Made by a program: the position numbers and the translations under genes. From contig CAJOHJ010000001.1 of NCBI GenBank assembly GCA_905234265.1, positions 186,001-250,000 on the forward strand: a DNA stretch of 64,000 nucleotides. The letters run 5' to 3'. This document shows positions 10,301 through 18,353 of the stretch, piece after piece. Each line of letters opens with the position of its first letter. Within the stretch, counting starts at the first letter, position 1. This stretch comes from an uncultured Prevotella sp. (GTDB lineage Bacteria > Bacteroidota > Bacteroidia > Bacteroidales > Bacteroidaceae). The notes beneath the pieces were generated by a model. That model ran no database searches. It was given only the letters and a program-made list of their open reading frames with translations, and had not been told where the DNA came from.

Positions 10301-10529
10301 CCGGAACGGAGACTTCTGGTCGCTGCGTAACATTGAGATTGGCTACTCTCTTCCCAAGAAGCTCATCGCCAAGCTTTACATGACCAAGTGCCGCGTCTAC
10401 TTTAGCGGCTATAATCTGGTCACATGGAGCGATTTTGAAAATGGTTTCGACCCCGAGAACCCGACAAACTACATCTGGGCATACCCCAAGACCCGTACGT
10501 TCTCGTTTGGTGTCAACGTCGGTTTCTGA
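7395..10529 (+). CDS. SusC/RagA-family TonB-dependent outer-membrane transporter (pair 2)
   Basis: This 1044-residue transporter starts at ATG 7395 (MKKSYIKKCLATLL); a TTG nine bases earlier gives a longer frame, but the ATG yields the standard signal peptide. A CarboxypepD_reg-like domain (about 30-100), a plug with YIRGVRT, APLVIVDDVER and TVLKDAAATAIYGMRGANGV, and a barrel ending NVGF follow. The pre-plug TonB-box segment differs from pair 1 (DLVPVAFGRKQ instead of EEVVVVGYG). The sequence is strongly diverged from the first SusC, so this is not a recent duplication, and it may handle a different chain length or side-chain pattern of the same polymer. Confidence 0.94.
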   Translation: MKKSYIKKCLATLLMATAFAASASAAKGQPLKGRVVDADGNPICGAVVNLGEGLRMTLSDEQGYFELNKVEPGDEIFVDYLGYNQARQKPVFDGSMQIVLTEKEPYSDLVPVAFGRKQQKLSTEATSVVTGEELEKHPVTVLQNAFTSTLTGVETYEAQSEPGWSETAMYIRGVRTMNGNARAPLVIVDDVERDLSFLDAYPIESITVLKDAAATAIYGMRGANGVIMVTTKRGKAGKLKIDFTHEIGFQTVAGIPESQNAYNYATTYNQARYLDGLTPAYSDYDLEQYRRVSNGEQLSGMDQYKYFNTNWHDTMLRSAAPMSRTNLQLSGGNDRARYYVSFSYLRQEGMFDTKWTEWNDQYDSQSVLNRFNLRVNVDLNVNKFLTVGMDLGGRIDNILQSGIDQWNLFTWGAGENLPIYPVFTPRGDFFMPTANDSKNGAAQLAGRGIEQNRRRNLYTTVTATGDLSALTPGLKAQAVVSFDSYETFQKVQQADINVFYYNFQDDVASVDDYTYQRVRTFKALPDATTTPRDYYYNINMRYGLSYQRTFGKHAVSGQAFLRTYQNVVRGQNSSWRYLSWNAQANYAYNNRYVLDLSLSHMGSDNFSSDNRWDTFWGISAGWVASEEPFVKKLNVFDLLKLRASYGRTGLMTNSWARYPYQSIFATGGGYNFGTTQSYVEGTYESAAGNLNNLWEVSKMWNLGLDFDIKGLVYGSFDTFREYRSQILVDRSTVPTLFGLAAPQDSYGKAETWGFEATLGHKGHVGKNFNYFVEGTLSWNRNKITEMDELDPDYDYQARTGKRIDQWFLYELDQWASDPAKIPVSHQDAIDNPEKYPWSGSGVQYKLGNAVFRDVNGDRIINDYDRVAHGYGNVKIPELIPTIRFGFELYGFDARAVFTAYLNRTVECRENMDYGFGWGGTSTHEVTKTWGYYTDDPTDPRNINAEYPRLSTSFSDIDRNYPYNQNTIWDRNGDFWSLRNIEIGYSLPKKLIAKLYMTKCRVYFSGYNLVTWSDFENGFDPENPTNYIWAYPKTRTFSFGVNVGF

Positions 10530-10578
10530 AGAAACGACCAGAGATGAGTGAAAAAAGATTTTAATCAATAGTACCATT

Positions 10579-12510
10579 ATGAATACATATATATCAACAA
10601 AGGCAGGCAGCATGACAGTGCAGAGAAGAGTGTTCCGCTTGTTTGCAGGTGCGGCATTCATACTCCTTCCTACATTCCTTTCCGTTTCCTGCTCAGACTA
10701 TCTTGACAAGGAGTACGATGCTTCTCAGTCGGAGGAGAAAATCTTTAACAATGAGCAGAACACCCGTGGCTTCCTTGCAAACATCTACACCAATCTGCCC
10801 GACGGACTGGCTCCCCTTGCCGACGACCAGTTTACCGGTGCATCGCGTGACTGCATGACCGACAATGCCGTCACATCGTGGGGACTGCACTATTACACAA
10901 AGGTAGGCAGCGACGGCTATACGGCCAATGACCATCCGTTGCTGGGACAGTATAATGTCGACCTATACGGCATCCGCAAGTGCAACCAGTTCCTGAAGAA
11001 CGTCAAGGAGAGCGTTGTCGGCAATGGTGCCGTGGCTGGCGACGACAACCATCTCTACGACCGCTATCGCGCTGAGGCCCGTCTGCTTCGCGCACTGTTC
11101 CACTTCGACTTCATCTGCTGGTTTGGCGACTGCCCGATTATCGGCGACGATGCCAACGGCAATCCGATAGTCTTCGACCTTAACAGTCCTGGTGACATGA
11201 ACATTGCCCGCACGCCTGCAGCCGATGCCTTGAAGTGGGTGGCCGACGAGTGCGATGCCGTTGCTGCAGTGCTACCATTCCGCTACAGCAACGAGGCCTC
11301 CAACTGGGGCCGCATGAGTGGTGCCGTAGCCTATGCCTTGAAGAGCCGTGCGCTCCTTTACAGGGCGTCTGCGCTTAACAATCCTACCGGCGACGTTCAG
11401 CGCTGGCGTGAAGCCGCTGCTGCTGCAGAGGAATTCATTTCCAAGAATGCAGCCAGCAACAATCCTTACAGCCTCTACACTGCGGCACTGCCTGCCAGCG
11501 GCGACTATGCAGGCGTCGACCCTCAGGGAATTGGTGCGATATACGCAGAGTCGATAGCAAATCCGACACAGAACAACGAGCTGATACTGGCTCGCAGCGT
11601 GTGGTGGACCAATCAGGTGGAGAAAGTCTTCCTGCCCGTCGGCTTCACTGGAAAGTTCAGCGGTGCCGGCCGTACCAATCCCACTCAGAATTTCGTCGAC
11701 TGCTTCGAGATGGCCAATGGTCTGCATATTGATGAGGCCGGTTCTGGATATGACGAGACCCATCCTTATCAGAACCGCGACCCCCGTCTTTCCCAGATAG
11801 TTTTCTATCAGAATATGACTTGGGGCCGTCAGGACCAGCAGGAACAGCGCAGGATAGACGTCAGCACCAACACGGGTAATGCCGGCATCGACTATTCTTC
11901 CTCAATGGGAGGTACGTATACGGGCTACTATCTGAAGAAATTCGTCAACAACATCTCATGTAAGATTGGTGCCGTCTATGCACACGGCTGGCCCATCTTC
12001 CGTTATACCGAAATGCTGCTCAATGCCGCCGAGGCCTGCTGCGAAGCCGGCGATATAGTAAAGGCTCGGGGCTACATCAACCAGATTCGCCAGCGTGCCG
12101 GCATGCCCGACTACAGCTATGGCCAGGACGAGCTGCTCAAGCGCATCCGCAACGAGCGTCGCATAGAGCTTTCATTCGAGGACCATCGCATGTGGGATGT
12201 CCGCCGCTGGATGCTCTACGAGGGAGTCACATCTGCTGGCGAGCAGTCCAAGCCACGCTATGAGCAACTGCTCAATCTCTATGGTGTCACCGTAACTGGC
12301 GACGATGTTGTCAGCGCTCCGACGTATACGTACGGTCCTGCGGAAACTGTCAACACCCGTGTGTTCCTTACTCCCAAGAGCTACCGTTTCCCGTTGCCTA
12401 ATGCCGAAGTAAAGCGTGCTCCTGCCCTTGGCCAGAACCCCGGATGGGAAGTTGCCGAGGCGTCGGCAGCCGATGCTGCTGCAGCAGAGCCTGCACAGAC
12501 CGAAGAATAA
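10579..12510 (+). CDS. SusD/RagB-family nutrient-binding lipoprotein (pair 2)
   Basis: This 643-residue lipoprotein has a lipobox at FLSVSC followed by SDYLDKEYD. The family C-terminal signature is clear: YTEMLLNAAEACCEAGD, then IRNERRIELSFEDHRMWDVRRW. It pairs with the SusC 49 bases upstream. The extreme C terminus is an unusual Ala/Glu-rich tail (EASAADAAAAEPAQTEE) after the normal SusD ending NPGWEV; this is a low-complexity extension. ATG 10612 (MTVQRRVF) is an alternative start that shortens the region before the signal core. Confidence 0.94.
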   Translation: MNTYISTKAGSMTVQRRVFRLFAGAAFILLPTFLSVSCSDYLDKEYDASQSEEKIFNNEQNTRGFLANIYTNLPDGLAPLADDQFTGASRDCMTDNAVTSWGLHYYTKVGSDGYTANDHPLLGQYNVDLYGIRKCNQFLKNVKESVVGNGAVAGDDNHLYDRYRAEARLLRALFHFDFICWFGDCPIIGDDANGNPIVFDLNSPGDMNIARTPAADALKWVADECDAVAAVLPFRYSNEASNWGRMSGAVAYALKSRALLYRASALNNPTGDVQRWREAAAAAEEFISKNAASNNPYSLYTAALPASGDYAGVDPQGIGAIYAESIANPTQNNELILARSVWWTNQVEKVFLPVGFTGKFSGAGRTNPTQNFVDCFEMANGLHIDEAGSGYDETHPYQNRDPRLSQIVFYQNMTWGRQDQQEQRRIDVSTNTGNAGIDYSSSMGGTYTGYYLKKFVNNISCKIGAVYAHGWPIFRYTEMLLNAAEACCEAGDIVKARGYINQIRQRAGMPDYSYGQDELLKRIRNERRIELSFEDHRMWDVRRWMLYEGVTSAGEQSKPRYEQLLNLYGVTVTGDDVVSAPTYTYGPAETVNTRVFLTPKSYRFPLPNAEVKRAPALGQNPGWEVAEASAADAAAAEPAQTEE

Positions 12511-12533
12511 CTACACAATAATATATGTTACGT

Positions 12534-14447
12534 ATGAAGTACACGAAATATATTTTTGCACTGCTGTCAGCCATGCTGCTGACATCTTGCAGCGATGACG
12601 ACAAGTACAGCAACAACAGTTCTTCTGGCGATCCTGCCAGCATAACCCTTACGGCTCCGCAGGTCACTGACATCAAGGGCATTTCAGCCAAGGTTACCAC
12701 TGTCTTCAGCGGCAGTGAGGCAGGAATTGTCAAGCGGGGCTTCTGCTATTCTACATCAGCGGAGCCTACCATCGACGACACCACTGTAGAGGGGTCTTAC
12801 GACACCACCATCAGCGGACTTACCGAGAGTACTACCTATTATGTCCGTGCCTTTGCATATCTTGGAGGTCCTGTCGTCTACTCGCCGCAGACGTCGTTCT
12901 CTACACTTTCCAAGACCAGCAGCGAGGTTCTTGACGCCTACGTGCCGCCTACCTACAAGGACGACTATCGCTCTATTTCCGGCTGGGCATACCACGACCA
13001 GTGGAACCTTGCCAACGTACACGACCCGACGGTCATGCTGGCCGACGACGGATATTACTACATGTATCAGACCGATGCCTCCTTCGGCAATGCACACGAT
13101 GCTGCCGGCGGCCACTTCATGTGCCGCCGCTCGCGGAACATGGTCGACTGGCAGGTCATGGGTCCCGTCATGCCGTCGCTGCCGTCATGGATTCCTGCTA
13201 AGCTGAATGAGATACGCGCAGCCATGGGTCTCGGTGCGTCTACCACCGACTATTCTAAGTGTGGCTACTGGGCACCTTGCGCCCGCAAAGTCACTGTTGA
13301 CGGGCAGACAGTCTACCGAATGTACTACTCCATAACCATCGATGGACGCATCAACGGCGACAACACTTGGGGCGAGCGCGCATTCATAGGCCTGATGGAA
13401 ACCACTACGCCTGCCGACATCAACAGCTGGCAGGACAAGGGCTTCGTCATCACCAACTATTCCGACAAGGGACTCAACTATCAGGGAACGGCTTACAACG
13501 TGTGCTACTTCAAGTACAACTGCATCGACCCGTCGTATATAGTCACTCCCGAAGGCCAGCACTGGCTCATCTACGGCTCTTGGCACAGTGGTCTTGCTGC
13601 CGTTCAGCTGAATGCCTCCACCGGCAAGCCTGTCGTCGACCCTCTGCCCAATCCGTGGGGTGCCAACGAGGCAGCCTATGGCAAGCGCATAGCCACACGC
13701 GTGGGAGACACTGGCAACTACTGGTATCGCTGGCAGGGCAGCGAAGGACCGGAAATAGTCTATCGCAATGGCTGGTACTACCTGTTTATGGCCTACGACG
13801 GCCTTGACATTCCCTATAACACCCGTGTGGTACGCTCGCGCAATGTCGACGGTCCATATTCCGGAAAAGACGGAGTCAGTGTTACCAGCGGTGCTACGGC
13901 CTATCCTGTCGTCACACATCCCTACAAGTTTGGCAGCGATGCCGGCTGGGTGGGCATAAGCCACTGCGCAGTGTGGGACGACGGTCAGGACAACTGGTAT
14001 TTCTGCTCGCAGGCACGCTTCCCCATCGACTATCCTGTGCAGACCAGCTGGGCGCCTAATGCTGTCATGCTCGGCCATGTGCGCAGCATCCGCTGGACCG
14101 ACGACGACTGGCCTGTTGTAATGCCTGAGCGCTATGCCGCCGTGCCGCAGGTGGCCATCGACGAGTCAGAGCTGCTTGGCGACTGGGAAAACATCACGCT
14201 GACCTACAATGAAGGCGTCCAGGACGCCAGCGTGCGCATTACCCTCGGCAGCGACTACAAAGTCTCGGGCAGTCCGTTCCAGGGACAGACATGGAGCTTT
14301 GACGCGACAGCCAATGTGCTTACCATCGGCGCCGTCAAGCTCTACCTGCAGCGTGAAGTCGACTGGGAGTCAAGCCTCCGCCGGCCCACGATAGTCTATG
14401 CAGGATATTCAGCAAACGGACGCATAACCTACTGGGGAAAGAAATAA
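12534..14447 (+). CDS. GH43-family arabinanase-like lipoprotein
   Basis: This 637-residue lipoprotein (lipobox LLTSC) carries an N-terminal fibronectin-III-like domain (about 35-125), then a five-bladed GH43 catalytic domain (about 140-530). Likely catalytic residues are the Asp of VHDPTV (about 163, base), the Asp of CIDPSY and the Glu of SEGPEI (acid). The spacing and the C-terminal beta-rich domain (ESELLGDWENITLTYNEG to ITYWGKK) match endo-1,5-alpha-L-arabinanases. It would cleave arabinan at the cell surface before uptake by the two SusCD pairs. An ATG at 12525 is in frame, but 12534 gives the cleaner signal peptide. It ends the PUL operon. Confidence 0.88.
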   Translation: MKYTKYIFALLSAMLLTSCSDDDKYSNNSSSGDPASITLTAPQVTDIKGISAKVTTVFSGSEAGIVKRGFCYSTSAEPTIDDTTVEGSYDTTISGLTESTTYYVRAFAYLGGPVVYSPQTSFSTLSKTSSEVLDAYVPPTYKDDYRSISGWAYHDQWNLANVHDPTVMLADDGYYYMYQTDASFGNAHDAAGGHFMCRRSRNMVDWQVMGPVMPSLPSWIPAKLNEIRAAMGLGASTTDYSKCGYWAPCARKVTVDGQTVYRMYYSITIDGRINGDNTWGERAFIGLMETTTPADINSWQDKGFVITNYSDKGLNYQGTAYNVCYFKYNCIDPSYIVTPEGQHWLIYGSWHSGLAAVQLNASTGKPVVDPLPNPWGANEAAYGKRIATRVGDTGNYWYRWQGSEGPEIVYRNGWYYLFMAYDGLDIPYNTRVVRSRNVDGPYSGKDGVSVTSGATAYPVVTHPYKFGSDAGWVGISHCAVWDDGQDNWYFCSQARFPIDYPVQTSWAPNAVMLGHVRSIRWTDDDWPVVMPERYAAVPQVAIDESELLGDWENITLTYNEGVQDASVRITLGSDYKVSGSPFQGQTWSFDATANVLTIGAVKLYLQREVDWESSLRRPTIVYAGYSANGRITYWGKK

Positions 14448-14465
14448 AGCGTCCTGAGCATTGCC

Positions 14466-14510
14466 GGGGAGCTGTAGCATCTTTGGGTGCTGCAGCTCCC
14501 CTGTTTTTTT
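14466..14510 (+). terminator. Intrinsic terminator of the PUL operon
   Basis: A 14-bp stem (GGGGAGCTGTAGCA with TGCTGCAGCTCCCC, one G-U pair) with an 8-base loop is followed by TGTTTTTTT. It lies 18 bases after the GH43 stop. Confidence 0.93.
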
Positions 14511-14523
14511 CCATGAAAGTGCG

Positions 14524-14543
14524 GCAGAGAAAAATATCTCTGC
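14524..14543. repeat. Solo palindrome related to the GCAGAGATAA repeat family
   Basis: GCAGAGA and TCTCTGC form a 7-bp palindrome around AAAATA, between the PUL terminator and the birA promoter. The half-site equals the core of the arrays at 16151, 29228 and 57757. Confidence 0.5.
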
Positions 14544-14571
14544 GGCCGGCGTCAATTACTTTGCAACTTAC

Positions 14572-14602
14572 TTTGCGTTTCCGCAGTTTTTGATTATTTT
14601 TG
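14572..14602 (+). promoter_or_regulatory. birA promoter (Bacteroidota type), probably leaderless
   Basis: TTTG (14572-14575), a 19-base spacer and TATTTTTG (14595-14602) match the -33/-7 consensus exactly. Transcription should start within a few bases of the ATG at 14607. Confidence 0.75.
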
Positions 14603-14606
14603 CACC

Positions 14607-15359
14607 ATGGAATGGAGCATAACGCATATTCCCGAGACCGACTCCACCAACCGCTGGCTCCGGGACAATGCTGCTGCCGGATGCAGCGGCTGCAGTGCGC
14701 AGCCCGCTGGCGGACAGCCGCAGCAGGAGTTCGGCAGTGTCGTCGTGGCCGACTACCAGACGGCAGGTCGCGGCTGTGGCACCAACGTGTGGGAGTCAGA
14801 GCGCGGCAAGAACCTGCTCTTTTCCATTCTCGTCCGTCCCGACAATCTTCCAGCTTCCCGCCAGTTCCACATTTCGATGGCTATCTCGGTAGCCATCTGC
14901 GAAGCCGTTGGCCAGCTCGTCGGCGAGCTTTCCGTCAAGTGGCCCAACGACATCTACTGGCGCAATGCCAAGCTGGCAGGCATACTGATAGAAAACCGCC
15001 TGCAGGGAGGCGTTATCCGCGACAGCATTGTCGGTGTTGGGCTTAACGTCAACCAGCGGCAGTTCGTGAGCGACGCTCCCAACCCTGTGTCGCTCTACCA
15101 GATCAGCCAGGCAGAGACCAGCCGCACTCAGCTGCTGAATGACATTCTTGAGTCTTTCGGCCGTCTGCTTCACACCGATGTCCACTCCCGCTACATGTCT
15201 ATGCTCTACCGGCGCCGCGGCTTTCATCCCTATGCCGATGCCGACGGAGCCTTCATGGCCACCATTGCCGGTGTGGAGCCTGACGGGCATCTGCTGCTCG
15301 ACGACGACAGCGGCCGTTGCAGACGCTATGCCTTCAAGGAGGTCAGTTTCATAATATAG
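14607..15359 (+). CDS. birA: Biotin-[acetyl-CoA-carboxylase] ligase
   Basis: This 250-residue enzyme activates biotin as biotinyl-AMP and transfers it to the lysine of biotin carrier domains. Visible motifs are ETDSTN near the N terminus, the adenylate-loop region QTAGRGCGTNVWES and KWPNDIYW with KLAGILIEN. It lacks an N-terminal helix-turn-helix, so it is the monofunctional class. A Gly/Gln-rich stretch (GCSGCSAQPAGGQPQQEF, about 27-44) lengthens the loop before the motif region. The start is supported by the -7 box ending 4 bases before the ATG. The OadA-like protein at 43971 in this window lacks a biotinyl lysine and is not an obvious substrate. Confidence 0.93.
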   Translation: MEWSITHIPETDSTNRWLRDNAAAGCSGCSAQPAGGQPQQEFGSVVVADYQTAGRGCGTNVWESERGKNLLFSILVRPDNLPASRQFHISMAISVAICEAVGQLVGELSVKWPNDIYWRNAKLAGILIENRLQGGVIRDSIVGVGLNVNQRQFVSDAPNPVSLYQISQAETSRTQLLNDILESFGRLLHTDVHSRYMSMLYRRRGFHPYADADGAFMATIAGVEPDGHLLLDDDSGRCRRYAFKEVSFII

Positions 15360-15399
15360 ACGTAGAAAAGACAAATTTTACAAATCGAAAATAAGCATT

Positions 15400-16110
15400 A
15401 TGGCAAGATTTAAGAGAATTCTTTTGAAGCTTTCGGGCGAGAGCCTGATGGGCAAGCAGGGCTACGGCATCGACCCTGAACGGCTTAGTGACTATGCATG
15501 CCAGATTAAGGAAGTCAGCGAGATGGGTGTCCAGATAGGCATCGTCATCGGCGGCGGCAACATCTTCCGCGGACTCAGCGGAAGCCAGAAGGGCTTCGAC
15601 CGCGTGAAGGGCGACCAGATGGGCATGTGCGCCACGGTGATCAACTCGCTGGCACTCAGTTCAGCCTTGGGCGCCATAGGAGTAAAGAACCGCGTGCTGA
15701 CGGCCATCCGCATGGAGCCTATCGGCGAGTTCTACACAAAGTGGAAGGCCATTGAGGCCATGGAGGCTGGCCATGTTTGCATATTCTCGGCAGGCACAGG
15801 CTCGCCATATTTCACCACCGACACAGGCTCCAGCCTGCGCGGCATAGAGATTGAGGCCGACGTCATGCTGAAGGGTACGCGCGTTGACGGCATCTACACT
15901 GCCGACCCGGAGAAAGACCCCACGGCCACGAAGTTCGACGCCATTACCTACAAGGAGGTGCTGGCGCGTGGCTTGAAGGTTATGGACCTGACGGCTATCT
16001 GCATGTGCCAGGACAACAATCTGCCCATCTATGTGTTCAATATGGACGTCGTCGGCAATCTGAAGCGCGTCATGGACGGCGAGGAGATTGGCACACTGGT
16101 GCATAACTGA
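15400..16110 (+). CDS. pyrH: UMP kinase
   Basis: This 236-residue member of the amino-acid kinase family phosphorylates UMP to UDP with ATP in the cytoplasm. The N terminus FKRILLKLSGESLMG holds the phosphate-binding segment. IGIVIGGGNIFRG and GTGSPYFTTDTGSSLRGIE are the nucleotide and substrate loops. Length and termini are normal for bacterial PyrH. It lies 40 bases after birA on the same strand and may be co-transcribed. Its 3' end faces the DUF4834 gene across a repeat array. Confidence 0.97.
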   Translation: MARFKRILLKLSGESLMGKQGYGIDPERLSDYACQIKEVSEMGVQIGIVIGGGNIFRGLSGSQKGFDRVKGDQMGMCATVINSLALSSALGAIGVKNRVLTAIRMEPIGEFYTKWKAIEAMEAGHVCIFSAGTGSPYFTTDTGSSLRGIEIEADVMLKGTRVDGIYTADPEKDPTATKFDAITYKEVLARGLKVMDLTAICMCQDNNLPIYVFNMDVVGNLKRVMDGEEIGTLVHN

Positions 16111-16150
16111 CTTCTGTGGCAGGTTGGCCTGCCCTGGCGGCAACAGAAAA

Positions 16151-16295
16151 AGTTATCTCTGCGAGTTACGGAAATATCTCGCAGAGATAATTTTTTATCT
16201 TACGGAGATATTTTCGTAACATGCAGAGATAATTTCGTAACTCGCAGAGATAATTTTTTATCTTACGGAGATATTTTCGTAACTCGCAGAGACAG
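16151..16295. repeat. Intergenic 21-bp-phased palindromic repeat array, locus A
   Basis: The core GCAGAGATAA and the block CGTAACTC or CGTAACAT recur; the copies of GCAGAGA at about 16181, 16223, 16244 and 16286 lie 42, 21 and 42 bases apart. The left end (16152-16180) is an inverted copy of the right end (about 16268-16295), so the whole array can fold into a hairpin. It lies between the convergent 3' ends of pyrH and the DUF4834 gene. No spacers or gene are visible. Confidence 0.9.
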
Positions 16296-16328
16296 ATTTA
16301 CATTTGATGGGGTAGGGCATGCCGGAAA

Positions 16329-16721
16329 CTAAGCTTCTTCGAAGTCGACGTATTCTGCATCGTTGTCTTCGAATATTTTCTTTCCCTCACGCTTCTGCTG
16401 GCGGTGGTCAATGATGGTCTCGCCGGTGGCAGTCTGTGTGCGGCGCGGCTCTTGTGGACCGGCAGTCTGCTGTTGTGGACCGGCAGTCTTCTGTTGAGCA
16501 TTGGCAGTGCGCTGTTGGTTGGCGGCAGTCTGCTGTTGTCCATACTGCTGGCGCAGCCGCCCGGTTTCCTCCTGATGCTTGCGTGCTTTCTGCTCAGCTT
16601 TCTTGTCGGCGGCTTTCTTCAGGCTCTTTGCTTTGCGCACAAAGTAGCCTCCTGTGAGAATGATGAAGAAGACGGCGATGAAGAAAATGAGTATCAGATT
16701 GCTGAAATTTCCTGTAGACAT
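16329..16721 (-). CDS. DUF4834-like small membrane protein
   Basis: This 130-residue protein has one N-terminal transmembrane helix (about 8-28, NLILIFFIAVFFIILTGGYF). A Lys-rich juxtamembrane segment and a Gln-rich central region with repeated QQ(Q/K)TA units (about 60-95) follow. The acidic C terminus KIFEDNDAEYVDFEE is the most conserved part of the DUF4834 family as I know it. The function is unknown. It lies 45 bases after pssA in the same direction, the third gene of a phospholipid operon. The Gln-rich middle is built from short DNA repeats and may vary in length between strains. Confidence 0.75.
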   Translation of the reverse strand: MSTGNFSNLILIFFIAVFFIILTGGYFVRKAKSLKKAADKKAEQKARKHQEETGRLRQQYGQQQTAANQQRTANAQQKTAGPQQQTAGPQEPRRTQTATGETIIDHRQQKREGKKIFEDNDAEYVDFEEA

Positions 16722-16766
16722 AATGTATAGTTGATTTTCGTTAAACGTTAGAATTCTTTGCTTGTG

Positions 16767-17453
16767 TCATCTGGCGCGCATGGCCATGACTGCCGAAAGG
16801 ACTACATACCATGCAATGACGGCTGCTATTCCGCTGACGCCAAGGAAGACAAGCAGTGGAATGCTGGTCAAGATGAAGATGTATTTCACCTCGTTGCCTT
16901 TCCATCCCCACGTCTTGAACTTCAGGGCAAACATTGGTATCTCCGACACCAGCAGGTAGCTGCTTACCAGCACGCCGGCCAGTACGGCATAGTAGAGTGT
17001 GGCCGACGATGCCAGCCAGTCGCCGGTGCCTACCAGCAGTCCGCCCCAGAAGAGGGCGTTGGCAGGTGTTGGCAGGCCAATGAAGCCCATCGCCTGGCGC
17101 TCGTCAAGATTGAACTTTGCGAGGCGCAGGGCAGAGAATGCCGCCATGATGAAGGCTGCGTAGCAAAAATAGTGCCACGGCAGATATTCAATACCTGTCT
17201 TAAGGAAGTCGAAGATGATGGCTGAGGGGGCGAAGCCGAAGGTGATGTCGTCGGCCAGCGAGTCCAGCTCCTTGCCGATGGGCGAGCTGACGCCCAGCAG
17301 CCGGGCTGACATGCCGTCGAAGAAGTCGAACACTGCTCCGATGATGATGAAAAGAAGTGCCGTGTCCCAGACGCCGCACAGCGCCCAATAGGTGGCTATG
17401 CAGCCCGAGATGAGATTGAGGCAGGTAATGGTGTTGGGAATGTGCTTTTTCAT
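16767..17453 (-). CDS. pssA: CDP-diacylglycerol--serine O-phosphatidyltransferase
   Basis: This integral membrane enzyme makes phosphatidylserine from CDP-diacylglycerol and serine. The CDP-alcohol phosphotransferase signature D-G-x2-A-R-x8-G-x3-D-x3-D is complete (DGMSARLL to KELDSLAD, about residues 46-68). About seven hydrophobic helices are present. I place the start at ATG 17453 (MKKHIPNTITCLNL, 228 aa), the usual family N terminus; an in-frame ATG at 17486 would add 11 residues. It directly follows psd, which converts its product to phosphatidylethanolamine. Confidence 0.93.
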   Translation of the reverse strand: MKKHIPNTITCLNLISGCIATYWALCGVWDTALLFIIIGAVFDFFDGMSARLLGVSSPIGKELDSLADDITFGFAPSAIIFDFLKTGIEYLPWHYFCYAAFIMAAFSALRLAKFNLDERQAMGFIGLPTPANALFWGGLLVGTGDWLASSATLYYAVLAGVLVSSYLLVSEIPMFALKFKTWGWKGNEVKYIFILTSIPLLVFLGVSGIAAVIAWYVVLSAVMAMRAR

Positions 17454-17492
17454 ATTCACTGTGGTAGCAAATATTTCACTTTTCACTGTTTC

Positions 17493-18185
17493 TTAGCTTA
17501 GCTTCGCAATCACCGTCTGGTCGCCGGTAGTCGGCTGGTCCATGGTTACGCAGGCGCGTGCCGACAGCGGCAGGTAGACGTCGACGCGTGAGCCAAGCTT
17601 GATGAAGCCCAGATGCTCGTCGATGTAGCAGTCTTCGCCTTCCTTGGCGTAGGTGACTATGCGGCGCGCCATGGCTCCGGCAATCTGGCGTACAAGGATG
17701 TCCTGGCCGTCAGGGGTGGTAATCATGATGTCGGCATGCTCGTTTTCCTCGCTGGCCTTGGGGAGCCACGCCTTGTGATAGTTGCCGTTCTGGTGGTGTA
17801 CGAATTTCACTTTGCCGTCGACGGGGAACCAGTTGGCATGGACGTTCAGCGGACTCATGAATATGCTGATCATCAGGCGCTTGTCATGGAAATATTCGTT
17901 CTCGTCAGCTTCTTCCACGACGACAATCTTCCCGTCGGCAGGGGCTACCACCAGATGCTCCGTGTCGCCATTGAAATAGCGCACCGGACAACGGTAGAAG
18001 TTAAGAGCCATCAGCCAGGCAGCGCCGAAGACGATGATGAAGGCCCAGAAAGGAACTGGCGACTCAAAGCAGAAAAAGAAAATGCAGCCGACGGCTATCA
18101 GGCAGAGCATGCTCAACGTAAGTTCGTTGGTGCCTTCGCGGTGAATTCTGATCTTTTTCCTGAATTTTTTTATGCGTTCTCCCAT
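17493..18185 (-). CDS. psd: Phosphatidylserine decarboxylase proenzyme
   Basis: This 230-residue membrane-associated enzyme decarboxylates phosphatidylserine to phosphatidylethanolamine using a pyruvoyl group made by self-cleavage. The cleavage motif is [11 protein letters not shown] near the C terminus, where the Ser after Gly becomes the pyruvoyl. Two hydrophobic helices lie near residues 24-63. The length is typical of the short PSD class. It is the first gene of a psd-pssA-DUF4834 operon driven by the promoter at 18220-18248, divergent from dnaE. Confidence 0.94.
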   Translation of the reverse strand: MGERIKKFRKKIRIHREGTNELTLSMLCLIAVGCIFFFCFESPVPFWAFIIVFGAAWLMALNFYRCPVRYFNGDTEHLVVAPADGKIVVVEEADENEYFHDKRLMISIFMSPLNVHANWFPVDGKVKFVHHQNGNYHKAWLPKASEENEHADIMITTPDGQDILVRQIAGAMARRIVTYAKEGEDCYIDEHLGFIKLGSRVDVYLPLSARACVTMDQPTTGDQTVIAKLS

Positions 18186-18219
18186 AGGTTAGCGGGGGTT
18201 ACAGAAAGTTATAACTATG

Positions 18220-18248
18220 CAAAGGTAAATATTTTTTATTAAATGCAA
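18220..18248 (-). promoter_or_regulatory. psd promoter (Bacteroidota type)
   Basis: On the reverse strand TTG, 18 bases, then TACCTTTG (18220-18227), about 35 bases before the psd start. Confidence 0.65.
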
Positions 18249-18288
18249 TAGTTTCCGCAATGGAAATCACTTAATAATTATGAATTTT

Positions 18289-18320
18289 TTTGGTTTTCTC
18301 ATGTTTAGACCGTAACTTTA
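18289..18320 (+). promoter_or_regulatory. dnaE promoter (Bacteroidota type)
   Basis: TTTG (18289-18292), 20 bases, then TAACTTTA (18313-18320). One mismatch to the -7 consensus; 33 bases before the ATG. Confidence 0.55.
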
Positions 18321-18353
18321 CGCCTCAAAAAAAATCGGAGGTCGTAATTTTAT

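Noticed and set aside
16151..16295. CRISPR array
   Set aside because: The units adjoin each other with no unique spacers of constant length, units are inverted in places, and no cas genes are near.
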